From Oscillospiraceae bacterium (GTDB taxonomy: Bacteria; Bacillota; Clostridia; Oscillospirales; Ruminococcaceae): 61,092 nucleotides of DNA. The stretch lies in NCBI GenBank assembly GCA_017512745.1, contig JAFWEV010000095.1, positions 1 to 61,092 on the forward strand. Reading direction: 5' to 3'. This document shows positions 18,464 through 26,795 of this stretch, piece by piece (the stretch's first letter is position 1; each line of letters opens with the position of its first letter). The position numbers were made by a program, and so were the translations under genes. Below the pieces are notes generated by a model. It searched no databases. It worked only from the letters and a program-made list of their open reading frames with translations, and was not told the origin of the DNA.

Positions 18464-19345
18464 TCAGTTGAAAACCGTTCCGAAAAGATTTTTCACATCT
18501 TCAGTGAATTTCCCGAACCCGTCGGGATAGTTCTCTCTTCCGCCCGCACTGATCTCGGTACCGTCTTCCAGGATCACGTAAAGATTGAACTCCGATCCGT
18601 CCATCACCCAACTGTCGTTGCCGCTGAAACCATTCCATCTATCGGCTCCGTCTTCTTTCATGATCCTTATGATCTCATCCACAAACGAAGGATCAGCCGC
18701 AGCGGTCTTTTCATCGACCGGTCCAGGTTCCTTGTATGTGAGAGTCACTTCGCCGGATTCCTCGTCAATCTCCGCCGCATAACGCGAGGCACCATCCGCT
18801 ACGTCTGTCGGACCGAAGCCGAATGAGAAATATGTGATCCCGGTGATATCGACAGGGTCATTCGCCTTGTAAGCGTTTGCTTCCCAGACCTCGTTAAATG
18901 CGTACATAAGTTCTCTCATTCCCGACTCACCGAAATTGATCCTGTAGGATCCGGACGGGCTTTTAGGCCAGTAGATCCTGGCAGACTGGGATGATCCGTC
19001 CATTACATTCTTGGGAGGATTGTATTTTTCATATTTGAGGCCATCCACTGATTGAATGATCTTTTCGTATTCATATTTCGATATTTCGACAGTTATATCC
19101 TTCATTTCGTTCGAACTTTCATCCCAGAAGACTCTGTTGAGTTCGCATTTCCCGTCTTTGGACGATCTTCTTGCGGAGTAACTCCACTGCGAAGTGTACT
19201 CCATCCCGCCTCCGCCGGCAGTGATGCTCGTGATCTCTTCAAGTTTCGGATTCTTGCCAATCGTATAGCTTCTGGCGAAGCAACCCGTTAATAATCCGAG
19301 TGCCATAATAACTATCCCTCCGATAGCGATCAGCTTTTTAAACAT
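18464..19345 (-). CDS. lipoprotein of unknown function
   Basis: 293 residues. Signal peptide with lipobox LLTGC, so the mature protein should be lipid-anchored at Cys22 or nearby. The body is polar, rich in aromatic and acidic residues, with no motif I can name. Two similar stretches on evaluating energy-like patterns (SYRINFGESGMRELM and EFNLYVILEDGTEIS) suggest a two-lobed beta-rich fold but this is only an impression. AAGGAGC precedes the ATG. It is monocistronic and converges with udp. Confidence 0.75.
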   Translation of the reverse strand: MFKKLIAIGGIVIMALGLLTGCFARSYTIGKNPKLEEITSITAGGGGMEYTSQWSYSARRSSKDGKCELNRVFWDESSNEMKDITVEISKYEYEKIIQSVDGLKYEKYNPPKNVMDGSSQSARIYWPKSPSGSYRINFGESGMRELMYAFNEVWEANAYKANDPVDITGITYFSFGFGPTDVADGASRYAAEIDEESGEVTLTYKEPGPVDEKTAAADPSFVDEIIRIMKEDGADRWNGFSGNDSWVMDGSEFNLYVILEDGTEISAGGRENYPDGFGKFTEDVKNLFGTVFN

Positions 19346-19479
19346 GATAAAAGCTCCTTATGATCCGGTACCTGTTGCCGATATGTTATATCAAGATTAT
19401 AGCAAAAAAGCATTACAATATCCGCACCGATCAATACCGGGCTGCCAAGTGATCATATTCCTTATCCGGCTCTTCTTTA

Positions 19480-20058
19480 TCACCACTCAGTCATGGCATT
19501 CTGAACACTGCCCTGGCGGCGGATGATATCATAAAGTTCTTCTGGTTTTTCCCGGCAGCCGTCCTGCAGCCACAGACGCACTACAGCTGTCAGCCCGAAA
19601 AGAAAGAATGCGCCGTGAAACTTCATCTCATCATACGTACTCACACCGAAACGCTCCGGCAGAACGGAAGAGGAAAACCGATCGCTTATTATATTCCACG
19701 CCAGCTGCAGAACCCCGGAGCTCTCGCTCTCCGTAAGATAATACAGATAGAATTCACTATGATCACAAATAAAAGTCAGGATCTCGATGAAGCATTCTCG
19801 TGCAGGCGCCCCTTCATCCAGTTTTCGGAGAAATGCCTCAGTCAGGTGACGAGACATATTCTGCTCGACTCTTTCTACCAGATCGTATACATCCCTGTAA
19901 TGTGCATAAAACGTCGACCTGTGTATATCCGCCTGTTCGCAGATCTCCCTGACCGTGATCCTGCTGATAGGACGGTGCTCCTTTGTCATCATGAAGTATA
20001 CCGAACGGATGATCTTTTCGTCTGTCTCACGGGTCAGACGGTTATCTTTTTTATTCAT
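19480..20058 (-). CDS. TetR-family transcriptional regulator
   Basis: 192 residues. An N-terminal TetR-type helix-turn-helix (ISRITVREICEQADIHRSTF, residues about 32-51) followed by YAHYRDVYDLVERVE, then a helical ligand domain of the TetR_C_7/DhaS-like sort. The frame opens with GTG at 20073 but CGGAG sits at the right distance from the ATG at 20058. It is divergent from a MATE efflux gene with 126 nt between starts, so it most likely represses that exporter and itself and responds to an exported compound. Confidence 0.9.
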   Translation of the reverse strand: MNKKDNRLTRETDEKIIRSVYFMMTKEHRPISRITVREICEQADIHRSTFYAHYRDVYDLVERVEQNMSRHLTEAFLRKLDEGAPARECFIEILTFICDHSEFYLYYLTESESSGVLQLAWNIISDRFSSSVLPERFGVSTYDEMKFHGAFFLFGLTAVVRLWLQDGCREKPEELYDIIRRQGSVQNAMTEW

Positions 20059-20118
20059 TTTGCTTCTCCGCACATTATTCCGACATTTGTTCGAATATTA
20101 TCGGTTGTTATTCCTCTC

Positions 20119-20143
20119 ATGCAGCAATATACTATAGCTGCAT
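20119..20143. promoter_or_regulatory. candidate TetR operator in the regulator/MATE intergenic region
   Basis: Inverted repeat with 7-nt perfect arms ATGCAGC (20119-20125) and GCTGCAT (20137-20143) around an AT-rich 11-nt spacer containing TATACTAT, 33-42 nt before the MATE start. Placement between divergent genes and symmetry fit an operator. Confidence 0.45.
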
Positions 20144-20184
20144 TAATAAAACAAGTGTCTGATTAATAGAGGAAAATGCTCATT

Positions 20185-21549
20185 ATGGAAAGAGAAAAAC
20201 TGATAAGAGAGGGCAGCACCGGACAACTGCTGCTGAAAATGAGCCTCCCCGTGATCCTGGTCATGATGGTCACTGTTATGTACAATCTCGCCGATGTTTT
20301 CTTTATCGGCCGATTCGGAGACCGATTTCAGCTGGCTGCGATCTCACTGGCGGGTCCTGTCTTCTCCGTAATTTCGGCTTTCAATACTCTGATAGGTTTC
20401 GGCAGCTGCACTGCCTGCTCTATCGCATTGGGTGAAAACCACGGCGAACTTGTAAAAAAATACAGTACATTTGCACTGTATTCCTCACTCGGGCTGGGAC
20501 TTGTTCTGACAGTTCTGATCCTCTTCGGGATGAATTTCCTTATTGTGCTTCTCGGTGCCAATGATGAAACGGCCCGTTATACGTTAGAATATCTGCGGAT
20601 CCTCGCCATCGGGGCACCTTTCATGATCGCCAGCGGCGCACTTGGAAACACTGTTCGTGCGGATGGGAATGTCAAAGACGCTATGACTGCCTCCATGTCC
20701 GGAACACTGCTCAATGTTGCTCTCGATCCGCTGTTCATCGGCGTATTCCGTATGGGCTGCGGCGGTGCGGCTCTAGCTACCGTTATCGGTAATATCGTCA
20801 GTATGATACTGCTCCTCAAAGCAATGTCAGGACAAAAAGCATTTTCGCTTTCCATTAAAGACTTCACCCTTAACAAAGGAATCTCTCTCCGCGTACTGGG
20901 TCTCGGACTGCCGATGGCAGCAAGTACACTACTCATGAGTTTTTCTTCGACGATCTCAAACCGTCTCACGGTATCCTACGGTAATATCGCAGTAGCCGCA
21001 CGGAGTGTCGCGGGAAAAAGCGCAATGCTGATCCCGATGATCGTTATGGGCTTATGTATGGGGGTGCAGCCTGCTATCTCTTATGCGTACGGTAGAGGGG
21101 AACATACGCGCACCCGCAAGATTGTTGTTGAGGTTGGAACTGTATGTGTAGGGGTTGCGCTGCTTATGTCAGGTGCATTCTTCATTTTCCGCGAACAGTT
21201 TGTTGCCGCTTTCAGCTCAGACCCGGATATCATCAGTCTCGGTAGATATATGATGCTTGGTTCTCTGCTGTCCGTGCCGCTGGAAGGAATATACCACATG
21301 TGTTCGACATATCTTCAGGCTACCGGAAAGGTTAGTTTTGCAACCCTGACATCCCTGATGCAGAAAGGCCTGATTTTTGTTCCCGTTCTGCTGCTGATGG
21401 AACATTACTTTGGTCTTGACGGGATCATATTCACAAATGCAGTAACGACTCTTATCTCCACGGTCATAGCACTTCTGCTTTGCCGCAGGTGGTCGAGACA
21501 CATCAGGGCAATAAGCATTCCTTCGTTTTCAGGCGATCCGGCGGTCTAA
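20185..21549 (+). CDS. MATE-family efflux transporter
   Basis: 454 residues, about 12 transmembrane helices in two homologous halves, as in multidrug and toxic compound extrusion proteins of the DinF/NorM-like group (QLLLKMSLPVILVMMVTVMYNLADVFFIG is read over residues near the start). It exports organic cations or drugs by Na+ or H+ antiport. An ATG at 20176 is only 3 nt from AGAGG, so the ATG at 20185 (12 nt) is preferred, though the choice is uncertain. Paired with a divergent TetR regulator and ended by a strong terminator. Confidence 0.9.
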   Translation: MEREKLIREGSTGQLLLKMSLPVILVMMVTVMYNLADVFFIGRFGDRFQLAAISLAGPVFSVISAFNTLIGFGSCTACSIALGENHGELVKKYSTFALYSSLGLGLVLTVLILFGMNFLIVLLGANDETARYTLEYLRILAIGAPFMIASGALGNTVRADGNVKDAMTASMSGTLLNVALDPLFIGVFRMGCGGAALATVIGNIVSMILLLKAMSGQKAFSLSIKDFTLNKGISLRVLGLGLPMAASTLLMSFSSTISNRLTVSYGNIAVAARSVAGKSAMLIPMIVMGLCMGVQPAISYAYGRGEHTRTRKIVVEVGTVCVGVALLMSGAFFIFREQFVAAFSSDPDIISLGRYMMLGSLLSVPLEGIYHMCSTYLQATGKVSFATLTSLMQKGLIFVPVLLLMEHYFGLDGIIFTNAVTTLISTVIALLLCRRWSRHIRAISIPSFSGDPAV

Positions 21550-21565
21550 GTTCGGGTATTCTATA

Positions 21566-21602
21566 AAAAAGACGCAACATGAAGAGTGTTGTGTCTTTTT
21601 TT
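21566..21602 (+). terminator. terminator after MATE gene
   Basis: 14-nt arms (21566-21579 and 21587-21600, one G-U) with a T-run of seven. Confidence 0.9.
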
Positions 21603-21619
21603 GCAGGTTTATCCACAGC

Positions 21620-21663
21620 AAAAAACCCGATACCGAAACTTTTACCAGTTTCAAATATCGGGT
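21620..21663 (-). terminator. terminator downstream of tRNA-Lys
   Basis: Arms ACCCGATA (21625-21632) and TATCGGGT (21656-21663) with an inner GAAAC/GTTTC stem; on the minus strand a run of T follows, 4 nt after the tRNA CCA end. Confidence 0.85.
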
Positions 21664-21666
21664 CTT

Positions 21667-21742
21667 TGGTGAGTCACCGGGGATTCGAACCCCGCACCCT
21701 CTCCTTAAAAGGGAGATGCTCTGCCGAATGAGCTAGTGACTC
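21667..21742 (-). tRNA. tRNA-Lys (anticodon UUU)
   Basis: 76 nt on the minus strand. Acceptor arms GAGTCAC/GTGACTC pair fully, the T arm is CGGGG-TTCGAAT-CCCCG, the anticodon stem CTCCC/GGGAG encloses loop CTTTTAA giving anticodon TTT, and A plus CCA are encoded at the 3' end (21667-21670). Isolated tRNA with its own terminator. Confidence 0.95.
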
Positions 21743-21823
21743 ATCGCTTCAATTCAGCCTAACTATATTAGCAAAGTTTCCATGAGGTGTCAACGGCTAA
21801 AATTGTCAGCCACATGCTCGATT

Positions 21824-22417
21824 TTATACTTCTTCAACAGCGTTCGGCGGGAGTGTTTCCACGTTCTTAACATACTCCGGCAGGATCTCCCAGAACGTCG
21901 CCTGAATATACCTTCCTCTTTCGAGATAATCCGTTTCAACTCTATCCGTGAGAAACACATTGTCCCAGGATCTTGCTATCTCATCGGCAAGTTCATCCTC
22001 AGGCAGGTTTTCCAGTTTTTCTTCTGCAGCGTTATATTCCTCCTCCGTGACCGCAGCGGAGACATAAGCGTTCATCATAACGCCGTGCCATGCGTCGAAA
22101 TCAGTGAGGACAAGTCTGTCGTCGGGAATGTCCAGGGTCATCAGGACTTTTTCCGTCTCACGCTTCAGAAAAGAAGGATCTTCCGGGTCGGGAGCCTTCC
22201 TCTCAAAATTCCATGTGTGCCATGCCCATATAGGATATTCGACACCCTCGGGTTCATCGCCTATCTTCTCTCTCATCTTCCCCATCAGCCATTTATATGC
22301 CGGCTCAAGGGAGTCTGACTTCGAAAGATTGAATGATCTTGCGGGATCACATCTGTAGCTGCCGTATTTCTCTATCTCATTCAATGCTTCTGCAGGCTGT
22401 ATCGTCCACACTTCCAT
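21824..22417 (-). CDS. DUF3841-family protein
   Basis: 197 residues, no signal peptide, acidic. The pattern MEVWTIQPAEALNEIEKYG, a central YPIWAWHTW and aromatic-rich LTDFDAWHGVMMN match what I remember of DUF3841, small cytosolic proteins of unknown function sporadic in Firmicutes. The frame begins with GTG at 22429, but AAAGGTG includes that codon and is spaced 9 nt from the ATG at 22417. It is monocistronic and follows no obvious partner. Confidence 0.75.
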   Translation of the reverse strand: MEVWTIQPAEALNEIEKYGSYRCDPARSFNLSKSDSLEPAYKWLMGKMREKIGDEPEGVEYPIWAWHTWNFERKAPDPEDPSFLKRETEKVLMTLDIPDDRLVLTDFDAWHGVMMNAYVSAAVTEEEYNAAEEKLENLPEDELADEIARSWDNVFLTDRVETDYLERGRYIQATFWEILPEYVKNVETLPPNAVEEV

Positions 22418-22521
22418 CGTAATGTTCACCTTTCGATCTCTGTTTTGTTTATTATACCGAATTCTGTCCCATTTAAGATATTTTGAACATATTTACCCGG
22501 GTCATCTGCAGGTTTTCAGGT

Positions 22522-22550
22522 TTACCTTGTCAAGTCAATAAGTGTATACT
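22522..22550 (+). promoter_or_regulatory. candidate promoter for the phosphoribosyltransferase/purine genes
   Basis: TTACCT (22522-22527), 17-nt spacer, TATACT (22545-22550), 33 nt before the ATG. TTGTCA at 22527 would give only a 12-nt spacer. Confidence 0.4.
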
Positions 22551-22583
22551 TCTTATGTGCAAAAACAGACAGGGGTGATTCTT

Positions 22584-23153
22584 ATGGACAAATACACTAT
22601 CGAGCTGGCAGGGTTAAAGAGAGACCTTCCTTTTGTCGATATCGGCAATGATATGGCATACGCAAGTTTTGTCGTCATCTCCGACACCGAACTTGTGAGC
22701 GCCTGCGCTCCGCTGCTGGCGGAGAAGATCGGCAGGTGTGACGCTATTATTACGGCTGAAGCCAAGGGCATAGCTCTTGCGTATGAAATATCCAGACAGC
22801 TCGGACTCAAGGATTTCATCGTTGCGAGAAAATCCGAGAAATCATATATGAAACATCCTGTAAGTGTTCCGGTACACTCGATAACCACAACACAGGAACA
22901 GGTGCTCCTTCTCGACGGATCAGACAGCGATAAGATAAAGGGAAAAAAAGTCTGCCTTATCGACGATGTCGTTTCTACGGGAGAATCATTGGCAGCTCTC
23001 GAGGATCTGGTCAGGGCAGCAGGCGCTGAGGTCGTAGCAAAGGCATGCATCCTGGCCGAAGGAGACGCAGCAAAGCGCGAAGATATAATTTATCTTCAGG
23101 AACTGCCACTTTTCAGAAAGGTCTCAGAAGGAGATTATGAGGTCATACGATGA
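22584..23153 (+). CDS. purine phosphoribosyltransferase-like protein
   Basis: 189 residues, type I PRTase fold. The PRPP-binding loop VCLIDDVVSTGES is clear, and IITAEAKGIALAYEISRQLG resembles adenine/xanthine phosphoribosyltransferases. It should transfer phosphoribose from PRPP to a purine base; the base is not decided by sequence alone. The frame opens upstream at 22542 but AGGGGTG precedes the ATG at 22584. Its stop overlaps the next start by 4 nt, so it is co-translated with the PurO-like gene and likely works in purine supply. Confidence 0.82.
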   Translation: MDKYTIELAGLKRDLPFVDIGNDMAYASFVVISDTELVSACAPLLAEKIGRCDAIITAEAKGIALAYEISRQLGLKDFIVARKSEKSYMKHPVSVPVHSITTTQEQVLLLDGSDSDKIKGKKVCLIDDVVSTGESLAALEDLVRAAGAEVVAKACILAEGDAAKREDIIYLQELPLFRKVSEGDYEVIR

Positions 23154-23827
23154 CAGACTTGTTTGAATATCTCAGAAGCAGGACATATCCGGGAAGAGGT
23201 CTTGCCATTGGCAGCTATAACGGATGTTCGGTGATAGCCTATTTCATAATGGGCAGAAGCAGCAATTCCAGGAACAGGGTCTTCCGCACTGACGGAGACC
23301 GTCTTTTTACAACTGCGTTCGATGAATCGAAAGTCGAAGATCCAGCTCTTATCATGTACAACGCTGTGCGCGTCATAGGAGATCTCACTATTGTTACCAA
23401 CGGTGATCAGACAGACACCGTCTACGATTATCTATCCCGAGGAGAGACTTTCAAAAGCGCCCTCGATACTCGCGAATATGAGCCGGACGCTCCGAGCTAT
23501 ACGGCGAGGATCTCAGGACTCACGGACCGTGAAGGCAGCTGTGGGATCGCCATACTCAGAAAGCGCGGAGAGACATGCGAGCGATCATACTTCACATATC
23601 CGGCTGAAGACGGTATCGGTCACTTCATCTCCACCTATATCGATGACGGAGATCCTCTGCCATCTTTCGAAGGCGACCCTGTCAAATTCTCCATCAATAT
23701 GGATATGGAGGATTTCGGAAAAAAGATATGGGAGAGCCTTGACCGCAGCAACAAGGTCAGTCTGTACGTGAGATATACGGATAAAACAGGATTCAGGGAC
23801 ATGATATTCAACGCCAATGAGGAGTAA
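23150..23827 (+). CDS. purO: PurO-like IMP cyclohydrolase
   Basis: 225 residues. The start (LFEYLRSRTYPGRGLAIG) and the segments SNSRNRVFR, VTNGDQTDT and YEPDAPSYTARISG match the IMP_cyclohyd family first described as archaeal PurO, which closes FAICAR to IMP. Here it sits directly before a stand-alone AICAR transformylase (5-nt gap) and overlaps the preceding PRTase gene. Together they replace the usual bifunctional PurH. Function is inferred from family and context. Confidence 0.82.
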   Translation: MTDLFEYLRSRTYPGRGLAIGSYNGCSVIAYFIMGRSSNSRNRVFRTDGDRLFTTAFDESKVEDPALIMYNAVRVIGDLTIVTNGDQTDTVYDYLSRGETFKSALDTREYEPDAPSYTARISGLTDREGSCGIAILRKRGETCERSYFTYPAEDGIGHFISTYIDDGDPLPSFEGDPVKFSINMDMEDFGKKIWESLDRSNKVSLYVRYTDKTGFRDMIFNANEE

Positions 23828-23832
23828 CGGAA

Positions 23833-25017
23833 ATGCAGGAATTTGAACTAAAATACGGATGCAACCCTAATCAGAAACCGGCTAGAGTATATATGCGCGA
23901 CGGTTCTGAACTTCCCTTCGAAGTGCTCAACGGCAGACCCGGATATATAAATCTTCTGGATGCCTTCAACTCATGGCAGCTTGTAAAGGAGCTCAGGGAG
24001 GCTTTTGGAATGCCTTCAGCAGCAAGTTTCAAGCATGTTTCACCGACCGGTGCTGCACTCGGACTTCCCCTTCCGGATGATCTAAAAAAAGCATGTTTCG
24101 TTGACGACATCGAAGGTCTTGACGATTCTCCCCTCGCCTGCGCCTATGCGAGGGCAAGAGGCACGGACAGGATGTGCTCCTATGGCGACTTTATCGCGCT
24201 CAGCGATATCTGCGACGTCACTACAGCGAAGATCATCAGGCGAGAGGTCTCGGACGGAATGATCGCTCCCGGCTACACCGAAGAAGCGCTTGATATACTT
24301 AAAAAGAAGAAAAAAGGAGGATACTGCATCCTCAAAGTCGACCCGGATTATGTTCCCGAAGCTACTGAGACCAAGCAGGTATTCGGTATCACGTTTGAAC
24401 AGGGACATAATTTCTTTAAGATCGACGGAGATCTTCTCAAAAACATAGTGACAGAGAACAAAGATCTTCCCCCAGAGGCCTCGCGCGATCTCATCATCTC
24501 AATGATAACCCTCAAGTACACTCAGTCCAATTCCGTTGCATACGCTTACGGCGGACAGGCCATAGGTGTCGGTGCCGGACAGCAGTCCAGGATCCACTGC
24601 ACACGTCTTGCGGGCACAAAGGCTGACACCTGGTTCCTCCGCCAGAGTCCTAAAGTTCTCTCTCTACCGTTTCGTCCCAATCTCGGACGCGCCGACAGAG
24701 ACAATGTCATTGACGGATATATAAACAAGAACGAAGAAGATGTGACTGCTGACGGCATCTGGCAGAAGTACTTCACGGAAAAACCGGACCCGTTCACGAA
24801 AGAAGAGATGAAAGAGTATCTCTCCCGCATAACAGGAGTATCTCTCGGATCTGACGCTTTCTTCCCCTTCGGTGACAATATTGAAAGGGCAAAAATGAGT
24901 GGTGTCAGCTATGTCGCCGAACCGGGAGGCTCCATCAGGGACGACCACGTCATAGCGACATGCGACAAGTACGGTATGGTAATGGCCTTTACCGGAATGC
25001 GTTTCTTCCATCATTAA
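23833..25017 (+). CDS. stand-alone AICAR formyltransferase
   Basis: 394 residues, similar to the C-terminal AICARFT domain of PurH but without the N-terminal MGS-like IMP cyclohydrolase domain. Visible motifs: LKYGCNPNQKPA, SFKHVSPTGAALG (catalytic Lys-His pair), YTQSNSVAYAYGGQAIGVGAGQQSR and the C-terminal SDAFFPFGDNIERA/AEPGGSIRDD. It formylates AICAR with 10-formyl-THF, the penultimate step of purine synthesis. The partner cyclohydrolase is the gene immediately upstream. Confidence 0.93.
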   Translation: MQEFELKYGCNPNQKPARVYMRDGSELPFEVLNGRPGYINLLDAFNSWQLVKELREAFGMPSAASFKHVSPTGAALGLPLPDDLKKACFVDDIEGLDDSPLACAYARARGTDRMCSYGDFIALSDICDVTTAKIIRREVSDGMIAPGYTEEALDILKKKKKGGYCILKVDPDYVPEATETKQVFGITFEQGHNFFKIDGDLLKNIVTENKDLPPEASRDLIISMITLKYTQSNSVAYAYGGQAIGVGAGQQSRIHCTRLAGTKADTWFLRQSPKVLSLPFRPNLGRADRDNVIDGYINKNEEDVTADGIWQKYFTEKPDPFTKEEMKEYLSRITGVSLGSDAFFPFGDNIERAKMSGVSYVAEPGGSIRDDHVIATCDKYGMVMAFTGMRFFHH

Positions 25018-25075
25018 AATACGCGGGCTGCCCTTAAGGAAGCTCGCAGCATGATAAAAGCAAACGGAGCGGAAT

Positions 25076-25921
25076 ATGATCGGTGTCACAGTTATAGCCA
25101 TAGTCATAAATATAATACTGGCTGTCCTCAAGATCGCGGGAGGCTATATTTCGCATACCCACAGCCTAATAGCTGATGGTGTTGACTCAGCCTCCGACTC
25201 GATCAGTTCCATAATCTCCGCTATCGGCATAAAGGAATCGTCCAAATCCGCGGATCTTGAGCATGCCTACGGGCATGAGAAGATGGAGTCCATCGCAACG
25301 ATCATCCTTTCGTTCTTCATGCTCTATTCCGGCTTTTCGATCGGATGGAACAACATTAAGAGTATTATCTTCCGCGATCATGAAGATACCGTAACGACTC
25401 TAGGCATGTGGATCTGTGTTGCGGCTCTTGCGGCAAAGTTCCTTCTTTTCATCTTCACAAAGATGTATGCCATGAAGCTCAACTCCCTGATCCTCAGAGC
25501 AAACTCGCTCAATTACAGAAACGACTGCTTCACGGAAATAGCGGTCCTCATAAGCATCATATCCAAACTTCTCGGTTTCGAATGGCTCGATTACATTGTC
25601 GCATTCGTTATTGCACTGCTGATCATAAAATCAGGAGCCGAGATCCTGATCTCATCCATCAACGGGCTCTCGGACAGGTCGTGTGACACGGAGACCGAAT
25701 CTGAAATATACAATGTTATCATGGAGGTTAACGGTGTCGAAGCGGTCGATCTGCTGAAGACAAGGCTTTTCGGTTCAAAAGTATATGTCGATACCGAGAT
25801 CAGAGTCCACAGGGAACTCACGCTTATAGAGGCCCACGATATCGCCGAAGAAGTTCACGAACAGGTCGAACTGAACTTTCCCGATGTCAAGCACATAATG
25901 GTGCATGTTAATCCGGATTAA
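25076..25921 (+). CDS. cation diffusion facilitator (metal efflux)
   Basis: 281 residues, short member of the CDF family. Six hydrophobic segments; metal-site residues in HSLIADGVDSASD (helix 2) and in a later helix (SLNYRNDCFTE has N/D instead of HxxxD), plus a cytoplasmic C-terminal domain ending with a His/Asp-rich KHIMVHVNP strand. CDF proteins export Zn2+, Mn2+, Fe2+ or similar by proton antiport. Placed 58 nt after the transformylase gene and followed closely by ABC permease genes, probably in the same transcript. Confidence 0.87.
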   Translation: MIGVTVIAIVINIILAVLKIAGGYISHTHSLIADGVDSASDSISSIISAIGIKESSKSADLEHAYGHEKMESIATIILSFFMLYSGFSIGWNNIKSIIFRDHEDTVTTLGMWICVAALAAKFLLFIFTKMYAMKLNSLILRANSLNYRNDCFTEIAVLISIISKLLGFEWLDYIVAFVIALLIIKSGAEILISSINGLSDRSCDTETESEIYNVIMEVNGVEAVDLLKTRLFGSKVYVDTEIRVHRELTLIEAHDIAEEVHEQVELNFPDVKHIMVHVNPD

Positions 25922-25934
25922 AAAAGGATCGTAT

Positions 25935-26795
25935 TTGAAAAAGAGACAGAAAAAAACAATAATCCTGTTCCTGGCCCCGATATTTATCTTCGCGGTCCTG
26001 TTTTCCTATTATCCTTTTGCAAGGATCATCATCAACAGTTTTTCCAAGGTTAACGCAACAGGATTTATCACGGGATTCGACGGGCTTTCAAATTACACCT
26101 ATGTCTTCTCGCGAAGCGACTTCGGAAGAGCCGTATCCAATACACTGCTTCTCACTCTGCTCAATGTGCCTGTGACAATGATACTGGCGCTTCTGTTTGC
26201 CCTGCTCACAGAAAAGAAGAGCACGCTGGGCAGCATCAGCGAATTTCTCTTCACTCTTCCGATGGCTATTTCCATGTCGGCAGCTGCTCTCATATTCAAA
26301 TCCATGTTCTCCCCCGACCTCGGGATCATTAACAAGGTATTCGGGATAAACACAAGATGGTTTCAGGATCCCAAAACGTCATTGATCACAGTGGTTTTTC
26401 TCACCGTATGGATGGGTATAGGATTCAACTATCTTCTGTTCCTCTACTCACTCAGAAACATTCCGAAAGGTGTTGTTGAAGCCGCAAGGCTCGACGGATC
26501 CAGGGGGCTGGGACTCATAATGAAGATCAAGATCCCTCTGATCTCACAGACTATCCTCTACACCGTCATAACCAATCTGATCCTTGCGATGACCTGCTCT
26601 GCACCTATGATCATTATCACTCAGGGCGGTCCTTCTAGATCTACGACTACGCTTCTCTACATGATGTATTCATCCGGACTCGGCAGTTCCGATTACGGAC
26701 TCGCTGCAGTGGTAAGTATAGTTTGCTTTGTCCTTACGATGCTTCTCACGGTGATCATCTTCTTTGCCACAAGAAAGAAGGTGTTCTACAGATGA
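25935..26795 (+). CDS. ABC sugar-type permease (MalF/UgpA-like)
   Basis: 286 residues from the chosen TTG. Six hydrophobic segments and the EAA loop EAARLDGSRGLGLIMKIKIP near residue 185 mark a binding-protein-dependent transport permease of the carbohydrate uptake 1 class. An ATG at 25905 overlaps the CDF gene, but AAAAGGA at 25922-25928 lies 6 nt before TTG 25935, which gives the expected basic start KKRQKKTIILF. Its end overlaps the next permease by 4 nt. Substrate unknown. Confidence 0.88.
   Translation: MKKRQKKTIILFLAPIFIFAVLFSYYPFARIIINSFSKVNATGFITGFDGLSNYTYVFSRSDFGRAVSNTLLLTLLNVPVTMILALLFALLTEKKSTLGSISEFLFTLPMAISMSAAALIFKSMFSPDLGIINKVFGINTRWFQDPKTSLITVVFLTVWMGIGFNYLLFLYSLRNIPKGVVEAARLDGSRGLGLIMKIKIPLISQTILYTVITNLILAMTCSAPMIIITQGGPSRSTTTLLYMMYSSGLGSSDYGLAAVVSIVCFVLTMLLTVIIFFATRKKVFYR

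Noticed and set aside
25905..25934. ATG at 25905 as start of the first ABC permease
   Set aside because: It lies inside the CDF gene and has no ribosome site, while AAAAGGA is correctly placed for TTG 25935.
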